Source: Apoda limacodes (lineage: Eukaryota; Arthropoda; Insecta; Lepidoptera; Limacodidae). Taken from it: a DNA stretch of 64,000 bases. The position numbers were made by a program, and so were the translations under genes. Location of the stretch: positions 12,910,001-12,974,000 of the forward strand of contig OX291545.1 in NCBI GenBank assembly GCA_946406115.1. The letters are read 5' to 3'. Numbering within the stretch: position 1 is the stretch's first letter; each line of letters starts with the position of its first letter. The notes under the pieces were generated by a model. It did not search any database and was not told the origin of the DNA. It worked only from the letters and a program-made list of their open reading frames with translations. Of the stretch, positions 12,480 to 22,493 are shown one piece after another.

Positions 12480-12720
12480 TTTCAGCCGAAAGAAGCCATT
12501 GCTGGAAGCAGGCCTCCACCATATGTTTTCACCATGGCCAGTTTTGGGCCGCCTGCTGCCACTAGCTTGCTGCGGCTCAGTTCAGATTATCTTTCCACCT
12601 GGTAAGAGTTATTCGAGAACTCTTTTTCCCAATGGCTATCAGTTCCAGTGATATGGCCTGCCCATTTCCACTTCCACTTTTCGCGCAAATATATCTCCAA
12701 TCTCGCTGAACGATGAGTCG
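12480..12720 (-). mobile_element. RTE-like retrotransposon 3' end
   Basis: The minus-strand translation contains REKWKWKWAGHITG, matching the K-W-x-W-A-G-H-I block near the C-terminus of RTE-type endonuclease/reverse transcriptases, followed by the glycine-rich PKLAMVKTYGGGL-like tail. It is 5'-truncated and frame-broken. Confidence 0.6.
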
Positions 12721-13019
12721 TCTTATTTACGAGGCCAACACACAGAAAACACTTTTAACTTCTGTTATTATAAGTCATCACTGTCAACACATTGGTTGCA
12801 GTATTTTAGTTTATCCTATATATTTCAACGGCAATCAAATTCTTTTATCCTTATTCTTACTTATATGCATATTTGGGAAAGTCTGTTTTTTTGTTATAGC
12901 TTTACGTCGCTGCAGAGCAACCAACTGGGCGGATTTTTAGTACAAAGATTTTGATGTTGTTTCCCGGATAATTCATAAGTTCTCGCAGGAATAACTGTAA
13001 TCGAATTCTACGTTGACGA

Positions 13020-13125
13020 AGTATAGCTTGCTATAGGAAACTTCGTTTCTATAATCAAGAAGTTCCTGTTAAAATCCCATGCCGATAACCCAATTTAGCG
13101 CGAGCGGAACCGCGTGTAAAGCTAG
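13020..13125. repeat. Lepidopteran dispersed repeat fragment ('cttgctata...gccgataac')
   Basis: The phrases tagcttgctataggaaactt and catgccgataacccaattta are shared, in diverged and partly reversed form, with 34415-34500 and 34730-34830. I take it as a fragment of the same non-autonomous family. Confidence 0.4.
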
Positions 13126-13210
13126 TTTTAAGTAAATACAATAAAAAAAACTACTACTACACTGATTGAAATAAAACTAAAAGTAAATAAACTTCCTATC
13201 TGATGTAAAG

Positions 13211-13278
13211 TGAACGCACGTTGATTTCAATTTACGTTCAATTTAAAGTGAACGCACGTTGATTTCAATTTACGTTCA
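13211..13278. repeat. Two tandem copies of a 38-bp palindromic unit
   Basis: The 30-bp segment at 13211-13240 is repeated exactly at 13249-13278 (period 38). Each copy begins tgaacg and ends cgttca, so each is itself an inverted repeat. No function is evident. Confidence 0.8.
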
Positions 13279-13435
13279 TCTTTTTTAATATTGGTATCAA
13301 GCTTTTTTGAACGTCAGTCAAATTCCAATCCAATTCCTCTATTATTCTAAAAATTCTACAACTATTTCATGACCATTATTCTGTTTTTGGTAACTGAGCA
13401 CTACTTTAATACTTTAAAAGGGAATGGAAACTTAC

Positions 13436-13580
13436 CAATAGATAGAGCAATCAGCTGCTTATTCGGATTTGGTTCCACACGTAGATCCTCAACAATTTCG
13501 CGGATCAGGTTATGGGTATTGCGAGCCAGTGTCGACGCGCGCACCTCCCATGACTCTTTCCCTCGTGACTTCAGCGACAT
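13436..13580 (-). CDS. TAT: Tyrosine aminotransferase, first coding exon (partial gene)
   Basis: Tyrosine aminotransferase is a PLP enzyme that starts tyrosine breakdown by converting tyrosine and 2-oxoglutarate to 4-hydroxyphenylpyruvate and glutamate. The 48 full codons start at ATG 13580. They contain SWEVRAS, then NTHNLIREIVEDL and KPNP-like VEPNPNKQLIALSI, matching in order the N-terminal segment that precedes the GDPTxFGNL motif in animal TATs. The exon ends in phase 1 at a good donor (G|gtaagt, GT at 13435-13434). An in-frame stop lies upstream, so this ATG is the likely start. Exons with the PLP lysine and the NPSNPCGSV motif were not found in the 13.4 kb downstream. They are probably past the window's left edge, behind a long repeat-filled intron. 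The exon frame is intact, which argues against a pseudogene. Confidence 0.8.
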
Positions 13581-13589
13581 GGGCACAAA

Positions 13590-14513
13590 ACATACGATAT
13601 ATTAAAGGCTGTGTATACACTTACACTTGAATAGAGAATAGTGCTTGCCGTCCGATACAACTCACTTTTGTATACTTTATCCACGTCTGGCCAATAACAG
13701 CTCTAAAGCCGCAGAACTGGTTTGGAATATATTGTGGATGATACGAAGGCAGTAGAGCCAGTTTACGTACCTAACATAAAATCATATGGCATTTAGTTTC
13801 AAAATATTTGTATAAACATACTGGTATGGTAGGGCTCTGTATATGCTTAAACTGTTATTTAAGATTCGACAAACATCTATCTCTTTTATGTCTTTTACTA
13901 TATTCTTTTACGTTTAACGTTATAGGTTCGTTTTACCTTTGATAACCCACTCCTAAGTGACTGCAGTGCTATGATTCAAATTATAAATAGATATTAAAAT
14001 TAACTTAAATCTTACCAATAAAAAATAATACCTTATTACAGTACTAATTCGAGAAATATCTAAAAACTATCTATGATATGGCAACGTAACGAAAAACCAT
14101 AAATAATAGAACAAGTAATTAATACATTCTTTGTCGAATAGAATTTGGAAAATGAAACAGTATAAAATTCAAAAATAACGTCTTAAAGACGAACTCTCGA
14201 CATTTTGACCATTTATAAAATTCTTTTCTGTGTTTTTTAAACCTTGACGGAACCCTTGAACCTAGTGTCGCCCTGTCTGTTCATCTATATCACTGCCATT
14301 TAATTCAGAGACTACTAAGACCACATCGGCACCACTGATATTTTGTACATAGAGGTATATTTATAGAAAATATTATATAATTCAATTTTGAAAATTTATT
14401 AAAATTTAATAATATTTTAAATAGAAAATATTAAAAATTAGGTGTACCTATATGTGAAGTGGTTATAAAAAATAACTCTTTGTGAAAGGTATCTTTAAAT
14501 AAGAAAAAAACGT
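13590..14513. other. Presumed 5' flank of TAT; AT-rich
   Basis: Minus-strand DNA upstream of the TAT start. Possible promoter elements (a tataca run near 13670 on the minus strand) are weak and no 5' UTR exon can be assigned. A remnant of the 'acggaaccct' repeat lies near 14245-14265. Confidence 0.3.
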
Positions 14514-14521
14514 TGTAGGGT
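14514..14521. repeat. Target site duplication, left copy
   Basis: tgtagggt, identical to 16343-16350, immediately outside the left terminus of the hAT element. Confidence 0.85.
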
Positions 14522-14639
14522 CAGGGCTGTAGCTATGGTTAAATCTAAGGTAGGGCAGCGGTGGTTTCATGTAGGGTGTAAGTAATTTTTTATCTCTAGT
14601 TAATTTACCTGCTTGTGAGCGTGAGTAATTAAGGTAGTA

Positions 14640-14770
14640 GGTAATTAGGTTATTAACATTGATGCGTATAGATGAGGCAAGAGAGGTATGCCAGGATCGT
14701 AGCAAGTGGCAGTCTTTGGTCTCTGCCTACCCCTCTCGGAAACAGGCGTGATGTTATGTATGTATGTAAT
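14640..14770 (+). mobile_element. RTE-like retrotransposon 3' end
   Basis: The plus strand reads DEAREVCQDRSKW then QSLVSAYPSRKQA, a C-terminal tail I recognise from lepidopteran endonuclease-reverse transcriptases. It is followed by the simple tail (atgt)n at about 14755-14768, as expected at a LINE 3' end. It lies inside the hAT element. Confidence 0.6.
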
Positions 14771-14954
14771 TTATTTTGTAATTGCGCACTGGTTACATAC
14801 ACACTTTAAATGCCACCATAATGTAACCATTATGCATTTAATCTATGGGCTTCTGCAAGAATTATATATTACCACGATTGTAAAAAACTGTGGTTGATTC
14901 AGAATTAATTTAATAGATGTCACTAGTAGTAAACAATTATATTTTTTTTATTAA

Positions 14955-16232
14955 TTTATGTTACGGGAAAAACAGGCCTATCGCTATTACCAAGGTGATC
15001 GAGCGTGTGATCAACACATGAACACGATGAACACGACCTGGTCAGTAATCGTCAATATGGCTTTTGCCACGGTCGATCGAAGGCGTTCGATCGGGTCTGG
15101 CACCGGGGTCTTCTATCGAAGTTGCCATCTTACGGAGTGCCCGAGGGTTTGTGCAAATAGATGGCTAGCTTTTTTTCCGGCAGACGCATAAGAACCGTAG
15201 TTGACGGTTGTTGTTCTGATAGCATGGATATTAATGCTGGTGTCCCGCAAGGCTCTGTGCTGTCTCCTACGCATTTTGGACATCAACAACATGCATTGCT
15301 ATGCAGATGACAGTACTGGAGACGCTTATTACACGGGTCGTGCAAACATCCCTCGTTCCGTTGTGGAGAAAAACCGCGGAGAACGTGTGTCTCAAATCGA
15401 GACCACACTGTCCAAGGTCTCTAATTGGGAACGTGTAAATTTGATCTGATTCAACCCTACAAAGACACAAGTCTGTGCGTTCACCGCTAAGAAAACCCCA
15501 TTCACTGTAGTCCCACAATTCCAGAACACTGCCCTCTCCATCTCCAAGAGCATTGGGAGGTTGGTGTTGACATCTCCAGCGATGTTCAGTTCCGAGATCA
15601 TTTACAACATAAGGTGAAGCTGGCGTCCAAAAAATTTGGTGTACTCAACAGAGCGAAGCAGTACTTCACGTCGGGGCAGAGGTTGCTGCTTTACAAGTCG
15701 CAAGTTCGGCCCCATATGGAGTACTGCTGCCATCTTTGGGCAGGTGCACCCGGATACCAGCTTGGACCTTTTGACTCGGTTCAACAACGGGCTGTGAGAA
15801 TTGTCGACGATCCCAAACTTACTTGCCGTATTGAACCCTTAAGTCTGAGGAGAGACTCTGCCTCACTGTGTGTCTTCTACCGCTTGTACAATGGGATGTG
15901 CTCTGAGGAAGTGTTCGAAATGATGCCCACGGCTACTTCATACTATCGACCGCTCACCATCGGCAGGGAATTCATCCTTACACCTTGGAACCTAAATGAT
16001 CACGTACAGTGTGGTTTTTGAGAAACTTCCTCCCGCGAACGCTTGGGTTGTGGAATGAGCTCCCTGCCAAGGTTTTTTCTAAGGACTTCTTTCTTCAAGA
16101 AAGAAGTTATTGGATGTTTGAAGGGTCGGCAACGTAAGAGTGATACTTCTGGTGTTGCAAGTGTCCATAGGCCATGGCGACCGCTTACCATCAGAGGACT
16201 GTGTGCTTGTTTGCCACCTTAGTGGTATAAAA
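14955..16232 (+). mobile_element. Non-LTR retrotransposon (Jockey/CR1-like), 5'-truncated RT
   Basis: Best copy of the family that recurs through the window. In order it shows a degraded fingers/palm region, GVPQGSVLS-like sequence (about 15238-15265), the catalytic motif YADDST (15298-15316), FNPTKTQVCAFTAKK (about 15450-15495), DISSDVQF, KLASKKFGVLNRAKQYFT, VRPHMEYCCHLWAGAPG and FDSVQQRAVRIVDDP. A C-terminal tail and a 3' UTR ending in 'ccttagtggtataaaaaaa' (16218-16236) follow. Several frameshifts break the protein, so it is inactive. It sits within the hAT element. Confidence 0.85.
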
Positions 16233-16342
16233 AAAATGTATATATAGATATTATAACCTAGGTTGTGGTATTTCTAAGGTAGGGCATTAGTATTTCAAGG
16301 TAGGGCATTACCCCACAATGCCCCCCCTTAGCTACGGCCCTG

Positions 16343-16350
16343 TGTAGGGT
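16343..16350. repeat. Target site duplication, right copy
   Basis: tgtagggt, identical to 14514-14521, immediately outside the right terminus of the hAT element. Confidence 0.85.
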
Positions 16351-17718
16351 TCCTTACACAGTTTTTCAAATATACAAAATATAGCTACATTAAAAATATA
16401 AGGCTCCAAATAAGTTTGCCAACTTAGCGGAAATAAAAACCTATGAAAATTAAAAAAAAAAAAAAAATATTATATTTTTAACGGTGCATGTTCTTTCACA
16501 ACATTGCAACATTGTATGTTCTACGTTCCCACAACTAAGGCTCATGCCTCTCCTTTAAAAAAAAGGCTTCGTTCATAAGTGCACTGCTGACCTAATGTGG
16601 CCTGCAGATTGGTTGACATTGTCGAGTCAAATAACCTGGAGTCAGAACCTAACGGTTTAACGTACCCTCCGCTGAAGCACGGAGGATCTATGAAATAGTG
16701 CGATAGTGGTACTATAACGATCACCCACCAAAAGACTGACTACATGCGACGTTTTTATTTATTATTCGTGTGCATTCTATTTGTTTCGGAAACACCTAAA
16801 AGACAGCTAGATCTCATGAAAACTGAAGTTTCCTTACGATTGGCTTGTTCTGGTGTACAGTGAAGTGCAATCATCTTCATCGACTTTTAAATAAAACTTC
16901 AGTTGGGGCAAAACATTTAGAACGCGCTCCGCTTGCTTCGGAGAATACTTAAGGTAAGCTTTTTGTTGCATATTCTAAGTAGCAAAATAAATAATTAAAA
17001 TATTTTTTAGTGCAGGTACATACATGTTTTTCGATTCAGGAATCCGTTTACGAAATATTTAGGCTATAGCATACCCTAGAAAAAGCGTACCTTTTCGACT
17101 ACTAAACAAAGACATGTTACACTATTTAATCATACAAACAGACACAGTTCCGCGTACGATAGGTGCTAGCAGGTAACCGCACGTTGAAAATCTCGATTTT
17201 GCCGGTATATAATTCGAATATTTATTTAGAAGTATGAAATTAGCATATTTACTTGGTCATATTAATATATATTTTATGTAATAATAATCAAGATAATATC
17301 CAAACAATTTAAATTAAAAGCTAAAAATAGAGTGTTAGAACAATTTTTTAAACCTTTTTTAAAAACGCCTAGTCTAATATGCCTCTTTTGATATATTACA
17401 AAAGATTTCAGTGACTACAAAATGTTTGAAGTAATATTTTACTTTTGTTTCATCATTATTAATAAGGAAATAATAAGTTAACTAAGTTTGTAAACTAAAT
17501 CCCTATTCCGAGAAAATGCTAATCTTTAAAATTTGGACATAAATTAAAAAAAAACTGTTTGTTTTTTTTGAGTGTTTTACCTATTTGTTTATTCGGTTAA
17601 GAATTATAAGTTATTCTTATTTTTCAAAGGTGTAATGGTGTATTAAATTTTTTTACATGAAATTACCACCTAGTATTATCAAAATACTACACAGCACTAA
17701 AGATAGCGGCGCCGGACC
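16351..17718. other. AT-rich intergenic DNA
   Basis: No coding exon was recognised. A poly(A) tract lies at 16450-16468. A phrase near 17028-17060 is shared with 12117-12165. Confidence 0.4.
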
Positions 17719-17729
17719 TTAAGAGGATA

Positions 17730-18050
17730 GATACACTTCGCGGCGCCTCGCAGCGGGCTTCATACAAATGAATTTCTCATTTGTTTTTGACATTTACTGA
17801 TCAATCACTGTGAAATTTCTTAGTCATAATCCCAAACCGAGTACCTAGGTCTGTGGTTATTCCAAAATCTTGTAAAACATTCTATTAACTAGAAATCTTT
17901 TTAAAACCATTTGTATGAACTATAAAATTTTATAGAAAACTGGCACACTGCAGAACATGTCTTCAAAATTTCATAGTGTTTGATCAACAAGTGTCAAAAA
18001 TAAGTGAGAAATTCGTTTGTATGAAGCCCGCTGCGAGGTGCCGCGAAGTG
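17730..18050. mobile_element. Foldback MITE nested in the left terminus of the TTAA element
   Basis: Inverted arms of about 59 bp: cacttcgcggcgcctcgcag onward from 17734, and its reverse complement ending at 18050, with a few mismatches. A TA is present at both junctions (17728-17729 and 18051-18052), consistent with a TA target duplication. There is no coding capacity. It interrupts the terminus of the larger transposon, so it arrived later. Confidence 0.65.
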
Positions 18051-18265
18051 TAGGGTAGACAGAGGCGAATCGGATCAGTGGGTGAATCGGATCAAAATAA
18101 GAAATTCCTTATTATTTTCAAAACACATGAATCGGAATGCTAGCGAGTGGCGTCTTATGATCCCCCCTTCTGCCCCACACCTACCACCATCGGCAGTATT
18201 TTGATTCGATTAGTAAATCAGTGTCAGCGCTGTTTGCCAGCAAGTCGGGTATTTGGGTGCGTTAC

Positions 18266-18995
18266 AAAGTCAAAGTCAAAGTCAAAGTCAAAATGCTTTA
18301 TTCAAATAAGGATTTTACAATCACTTTTGAATCGTCAAAGTTATAAAATATTATTTTTTGAACCCTCCCACCTTCCCGCCGGTTCACAATGTTGTTGATT
18401 TCTACCGAGAAGAATCCGGCAAGAAACTCAATAGTTACTCTTTTAAAAACACTATCAATAAAACAAATAAACTAAAATACTATAATGTTTTATATAAAAA
18501 AATTTTAGTCGTACAATTTTATGTTTTTTCCATTTTAATTTGGTTTACCTATGCATCCTGTAATTGAGCATCATCAGTCCCAAGGATTTTTATCATTTAC
18601 ATAATCTGAAATATTGTAGTATGCCTTTTTACAAAGTACCTGCTTGATAAAAGATTTAAATTTACTTATTGATAGATTTTGAATTTTATTGGGAACTTTG
18701 TTGTAAAAGTGTATACATTGCCCCATAAAAGAGTTACTTATTTTGTGTAGACGTGTATCATGCACCAACAGTTTTACTTCTAGTATTTACTTTGTGAACG
18801 TCACTTTTCTTGCTGAAACTATTGATATTTTTATGTACATATAAAAGATTTTCATATATGTACTGCGACACTAAAGTTAAAATTTTTACTTCCCTAAACC
18901 TATCCCTCAGAGATATCCTAGATCCTAATTTATAAATAGCACGAATTGCCCTTTTTGTAACAAAAATATTGTATTTACATCAGCAGCGCTGATAC
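18266..18995 (-). mobile_element. Non-LTR retrotransposon 3' end (BMC1/L1Bm-like) with ACTTTG tail
   Basis: Read on the minus strand it ends in tandem (actttg) units (plus-strand caaagt repeats at 18266-18291). Upstream, the C-terminal RT region gives RAIRAIYKLGSRISLRDRF then REVKILTLVSQYIYEN and KSDVHKVNTRSK. The same C-terminus appears at 60665-60760 on the minus strand. It is 5'-truncated near 18995 and broken by stops. Confidence 0.75.
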
Positions 18996-19972
18996 AATTT
19001 TGGCGCTCATCTAAGGTACGTACTTACAGTTTTTTTGTTTCACTCAAAGGATTTATATGAAAACTTTTCAATATAACATTTAAATTGATTGGGACAAAGT
19101 CTTTTTAGGAAAACATTTTAGTTTTTGAGCACAAAATTATAGGTTAATGTGTAAAATATTTATTTGAAAAGTCATTAATTTGGGGTTATTCGGATCACGT
19201 TATTGGGGGCAAATGGGATCACATTTTCAAAGTGTTTTTTTTTTATATTTCTGAATATTTTTACAATTTATTTTATTTTAATTTCGTTATATGTTGTGTA
19301 TGATCCCATTCGCCCAGAATTGAAACAATTTAAGTTTAGGAACGAGTATTGCTTAGCTGGATAGTAAATGATTACCATTTTGTTTATAAAGTCACATTTG
19401 TTACACTTTTGTATGATTTTTATTTTCTCAAATAAAAATTGATCCGATTCGCCTCGGTCTACCCTATCCTCTTAAACATTTTTGTCAGTGTATGATAAAA
19501 ATGTTTTATGTAAATGTTTAAGTGTATGACAATTGTTGTTATGATTGAAATCAATAGAAATAGAAAAATATTATTGTCATGGGTGACTTTAATAGATGCG
19601 AAAATCAGCCAATCAATCAATTGAGAAAAGCCTAATAATGTATTATGAATGGAATAAAGGTAAAAAAATATCATATTAGCTAATATAAGTCTTTTTCCGC
19701 CCTTTTAATGTCTCTACATTTTAGAAATTTACTTTAGATTTAAAACATTAGTTTACGCTAAGAGTTAAATTAATGTTAAGAACGTGATTCGAATGCGAGA
19801 TGTAGCCTCGAATGGTCTAGACCACTCGAAGCAGTTTGAGCGGCTTGCGTTCGAGAAATGTCGGATTCGACATTACCAGAATTGCTTAACTACATCAAGA
19901 AAATTCGTTATCAATTCGATCGCGTGAGAATTGGCTCCCTGGAGAATCGTTTGGCGTCATTTTTAGAGTGAT

Positions 19973-20032
19973 GTCTGTGTGTGTGAGAGTTGGTGTGTGT
20001 TTGCGTGTGTGTGTGTGTGTCTGTGTGTGTGT
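19973..20032. repeat. (GT)n microsatellite
   Basis: Interrupted gt repeats. Confidence 0.9.
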
Positions 20033-20390
20033 ATAGTATATAGTAGTATATGTAGGTACATACATACATATATGTAGTTTAGTTTTATTTTCTCCTCGAT
20101 ATCTCAAGAACTAATGGACCATTTTCTCTTGAGACAATATCAATCGATTCGTCATGATCTGAAAAGACTTTAAGCAAAATTGGTCCAGCGGTTTGTTTTT
20201 TATCACTAAAAAACTGTTTTTTTTAATGTTTGTTACCTCAAAACTCCGTCATTTATAAACCGATTCGGATTTTTTTACGTATAACCCACAGATTGGTCTT
20301 ATTTTAATTTAGTAAGGACAAGAAAAATCAGAAATATGTGAGCAAATGTTTTCAAGTTGTATCATTATGATTATTTATTCGAACTTTTAC

Positions 20391-20448
20391 CGGTCTCTTC
20401 GTCTAGACTGGCCATGTAAGTTTCTGCGTGGCGGTGGCGGAGGCACTA
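20391..20448 (-). other. Candidate 58-bp exon, unassigned
   Basis: On the minus strand a pyrimidine-rich acceptor (cttatttacag, ending at 20449) precedes a GC-rich 58-bp segment that ends at a donor (ccg|gtaaaag). One frame is fully open and reads VPPPPPRRNLHGQSRRRDR. Another contains an ATG (MASLDEET) with a stop before it. It could be a proline-rich coding exon, a 5' UTR exon with a start codon, or chance. It sits between two copies of a dispersed repeat (about 20180-20230 and 20570-20620) and 6.8 kb 5' of the TAT exon on the same strand. Confidence 0.3.
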
Positions 20449-20713
20449 CTGTAAATAAGATTAACAAAACAATATACGATATAATTATCGCTCCACATTT
20501 TAATACGTGCAAAATTATATGACACGCATTATAGTTATCAACTCGACATTCTAAGGCTGAGTGCAAATCGGTCCAGCGGTTTGTTTTTTATCGCTAAAAA
20601 ACTGATTTTTAACAGATTCTTTCATTTATAAATTCTCAAATAAAAAAAAATGTTCTAAGAGTTGCTCGTGCGGTACTCACTACCGAACCATTTTTTTTCA
20701 AAGTATTTTAATA

Positions 20714-20868
20714 GCCAAATTATTATAATATTAGCAAATTCACTTAATTAAGGTTTGAACTATAAAGTATATTTTTTTTACGCCAAAAAGTGTACTCAGG
20801 ACTGTAACAAAATTAATCAAATTCTTGCAAACTTAACTCGTTTGGGTATGTCATCACCTTAAAAGCTT
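20714..20868 (-). repeat. Dispersed ~150-bp repeat, copy 1
   Basis: Its reverse complement matches 36652-36797 almost throughout, for example the shared phrases 'ttgttacagtcctgagta' and 'caaaccttaattaagt'. No coding or terminal repeat was seen, so the class is unknown. Confidence 0.7.
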
Positions 20869-21129
20869 TAAGGATTTGTTCCAGTCCTACCGACCAGTAT
20901 GCCTGTCCTTTTCCATACCTGCCAGATGTATAAAAAAAATGACGGAAGTAGTAGATATACACAGCCAAGTTCAGATCCACAAGTTCGAGTAATAGTCATC
21001 GAATTTATAAATATAGGTTCTAACTTGGAGAAGTAAAAAAGTAAATTTCAAACTAATTCTATTGAAAATTACTTGTATGAAGTTGTTATTTGTGTAAAAC
21101 AGGTATATAGGTGTGTATTATTTTAAGCC

Positions 21130-21424
21130 CAGAGGCAAAAAATTGGGAAAGGATTCAAATGCTTTATATACAAAAATTCTCACAAAGTTTGGATCTGATT
21201 TGTCAAAGCATGAAGCTCCATCGAGTGTTTTGTTTTTGCTGAAAAAAAAGTTCGGCAAACAACTCAAAAAAATCATGTGAAACTAGCATCGAAAAAAGAG
21301 GTCTACGATGCAGTGAAAGGATTCAATCAGGACGACCAGCCAAGTCAGAAACTGTGAAAAGAAAACGTGTTCACAATATTGCATCAAATATTAATGATAA
21401 TGAGCCTCCTAACAAAAAACACTA
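21130..21424 (+). pseudogene. Remnant of a coding sequence, unknown family
   Basis: One frame gives ALYTKILTKFGSDLSKHEA and VLFLLKKKFGKQLKKI up to a stop near 21278. A second frame, beginning about 21279, gives RGLRCSERIQSGRPAKSE and KRKRVHNIASNINDN, ending NKKH at a TAA (21423). The lysine/arginine-rich C-terminus looks protein-like and only one frame change separates the halves. A decayed transposon protein is likeliest. I do not recognise it. Confidence 0.35.
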
Positions 21425-22493
21425 ATTTTATAAAATTAAGTCATTTTATTTTTCCGTGTATCTACGTTGATTGCCTTACAATGGCCATACTCATACGTCT
21501 TTAAATGAAGGCACAGTTATTTTTGCTCTAATAAACAAATAAAGTCTGAGTTTTCTTGCACATTCATCAAACACAATAAATGTCCTTAAACTGAACACGA
21601 ATTTGGAAAGGGGGTGTTAGTATTTAGATACATTTTTAGGCTAAAAAAATATTAGTTGGTAGAGTTTTGAATTTTTGTGTATATATTCACTAAGACGTCC
21701 CGTTGAACATACTAAAAGTCCCCATCGATAGCTGTTGAGCTTGCGCTGCCATCTTGGAAAAAGGTACCCTTTTTTTAATTGTTTGCTTATTATATCTTAG
21801 CAATTATTGCTTATACGAAAATACATTAATAGATTATATACATTATACTTGAAAACAATAGCTTATTAAATATCATACAAAAAAGCTCATATATATTTTT
21901 ATTGTATCTCTAGTATTTTAACTGTAATCCAGCGTTAAAAAGGAAAATTATTTATTTTTTTGCTGCCCATATACCGTTTGTTTTTTGTTTACTCCAAAAT
22001 TGTACAAATATTTTTTAGACTTATTCCATGAAACTACCAACAGTGGGAAAGAGACAGATGAGAGGGTGAGAAAGAGAGAAAAAGTAAAGGGGAGGGAAGA
22101 GAAAAAATGTATTATGTGACATGGTGTGTATAGCTGGGTCGGAACGTGTTTTGGGACCACTTGGATATTATCATCTAATAGCCAAGACCGGCTATCAATA
22201 CCGAATAGCCATGACCAGCTGATCATCATCTTGTAGGTATGCCTTACTTCCCATACAGACTACTTATTCCATTCAATTATTATTATTATGATATTCAACT
22301 TATTCCGATTTACGTGACTCTGTATGTAAATGTAAATAGTTAGCAAGCATTGTTTATTGTACTGCAATACTCCCAATGACAAATTTCTTAGCAGACTGAT
22401 TGATATACTCAAATTTAACATTATAGCTGTTTTACCACAAAAACCGAAAAATTTCGAAATAAAACAGCAATAAAACCTTGGATTACTAAGGGA

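Larger units (their letters stand above)
14522..16342. mobile_element. hAT-superfamily element with perfect 8-bp TSD and nested LINE fragments
   Basis: The termini are cagggctgtagctatgg (14522-14538) and the reverse complement of ccttagctacggccctg (16326-16342), matching at 15 of 17 positions. Both sides are flanked by the exact 8-bp duplication tgtagggt, the length typical of hAT transposons, and CAGGG-GTAGC ends are typical of arthropod hATs. No transposase is left. The inner DNA is taken up by an RTE-like 3' end (14640-14770) and a Jockey/CR1-like fragment (14955-16232). Repeated 'aaggtagggcat' units sit near the right end at about 16276 and 16299. The LINE fragments presumably entered after the hAT. 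Confidence 0.85.
17723..19471. mobile_element. TTAA-flanked DNA transposon with 31-bp inverted termini
   Basis: The right terminus (19441-19471) is the reverse complement of the left terminus, which is split in two: gaggata at 17723-17729 and, after a nested MITE, tagggtagacagaggcgaat and onward at 18051-18076. Only one mismatch is visible across the joined termini. TTAA lies on both sides (17719-17722 and 19472-19475), which fits a TTAA-targeting (piggyBac-type) element. The motif 'gaat(c/g)ggatca' recurs near both ends (18066, 18087, about 19190, 19210 and 19300), like transposase-binding subterminal repeats. No transposase was recognised. A retrotransposon 3' end occupies 18266-18995. Confidence 0.7.

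Noticed and set aside
21948..22229. 93-codon minus frame
   Set aside because: Created by a purine-rich/poly-T stretch; no motif and biased composition.
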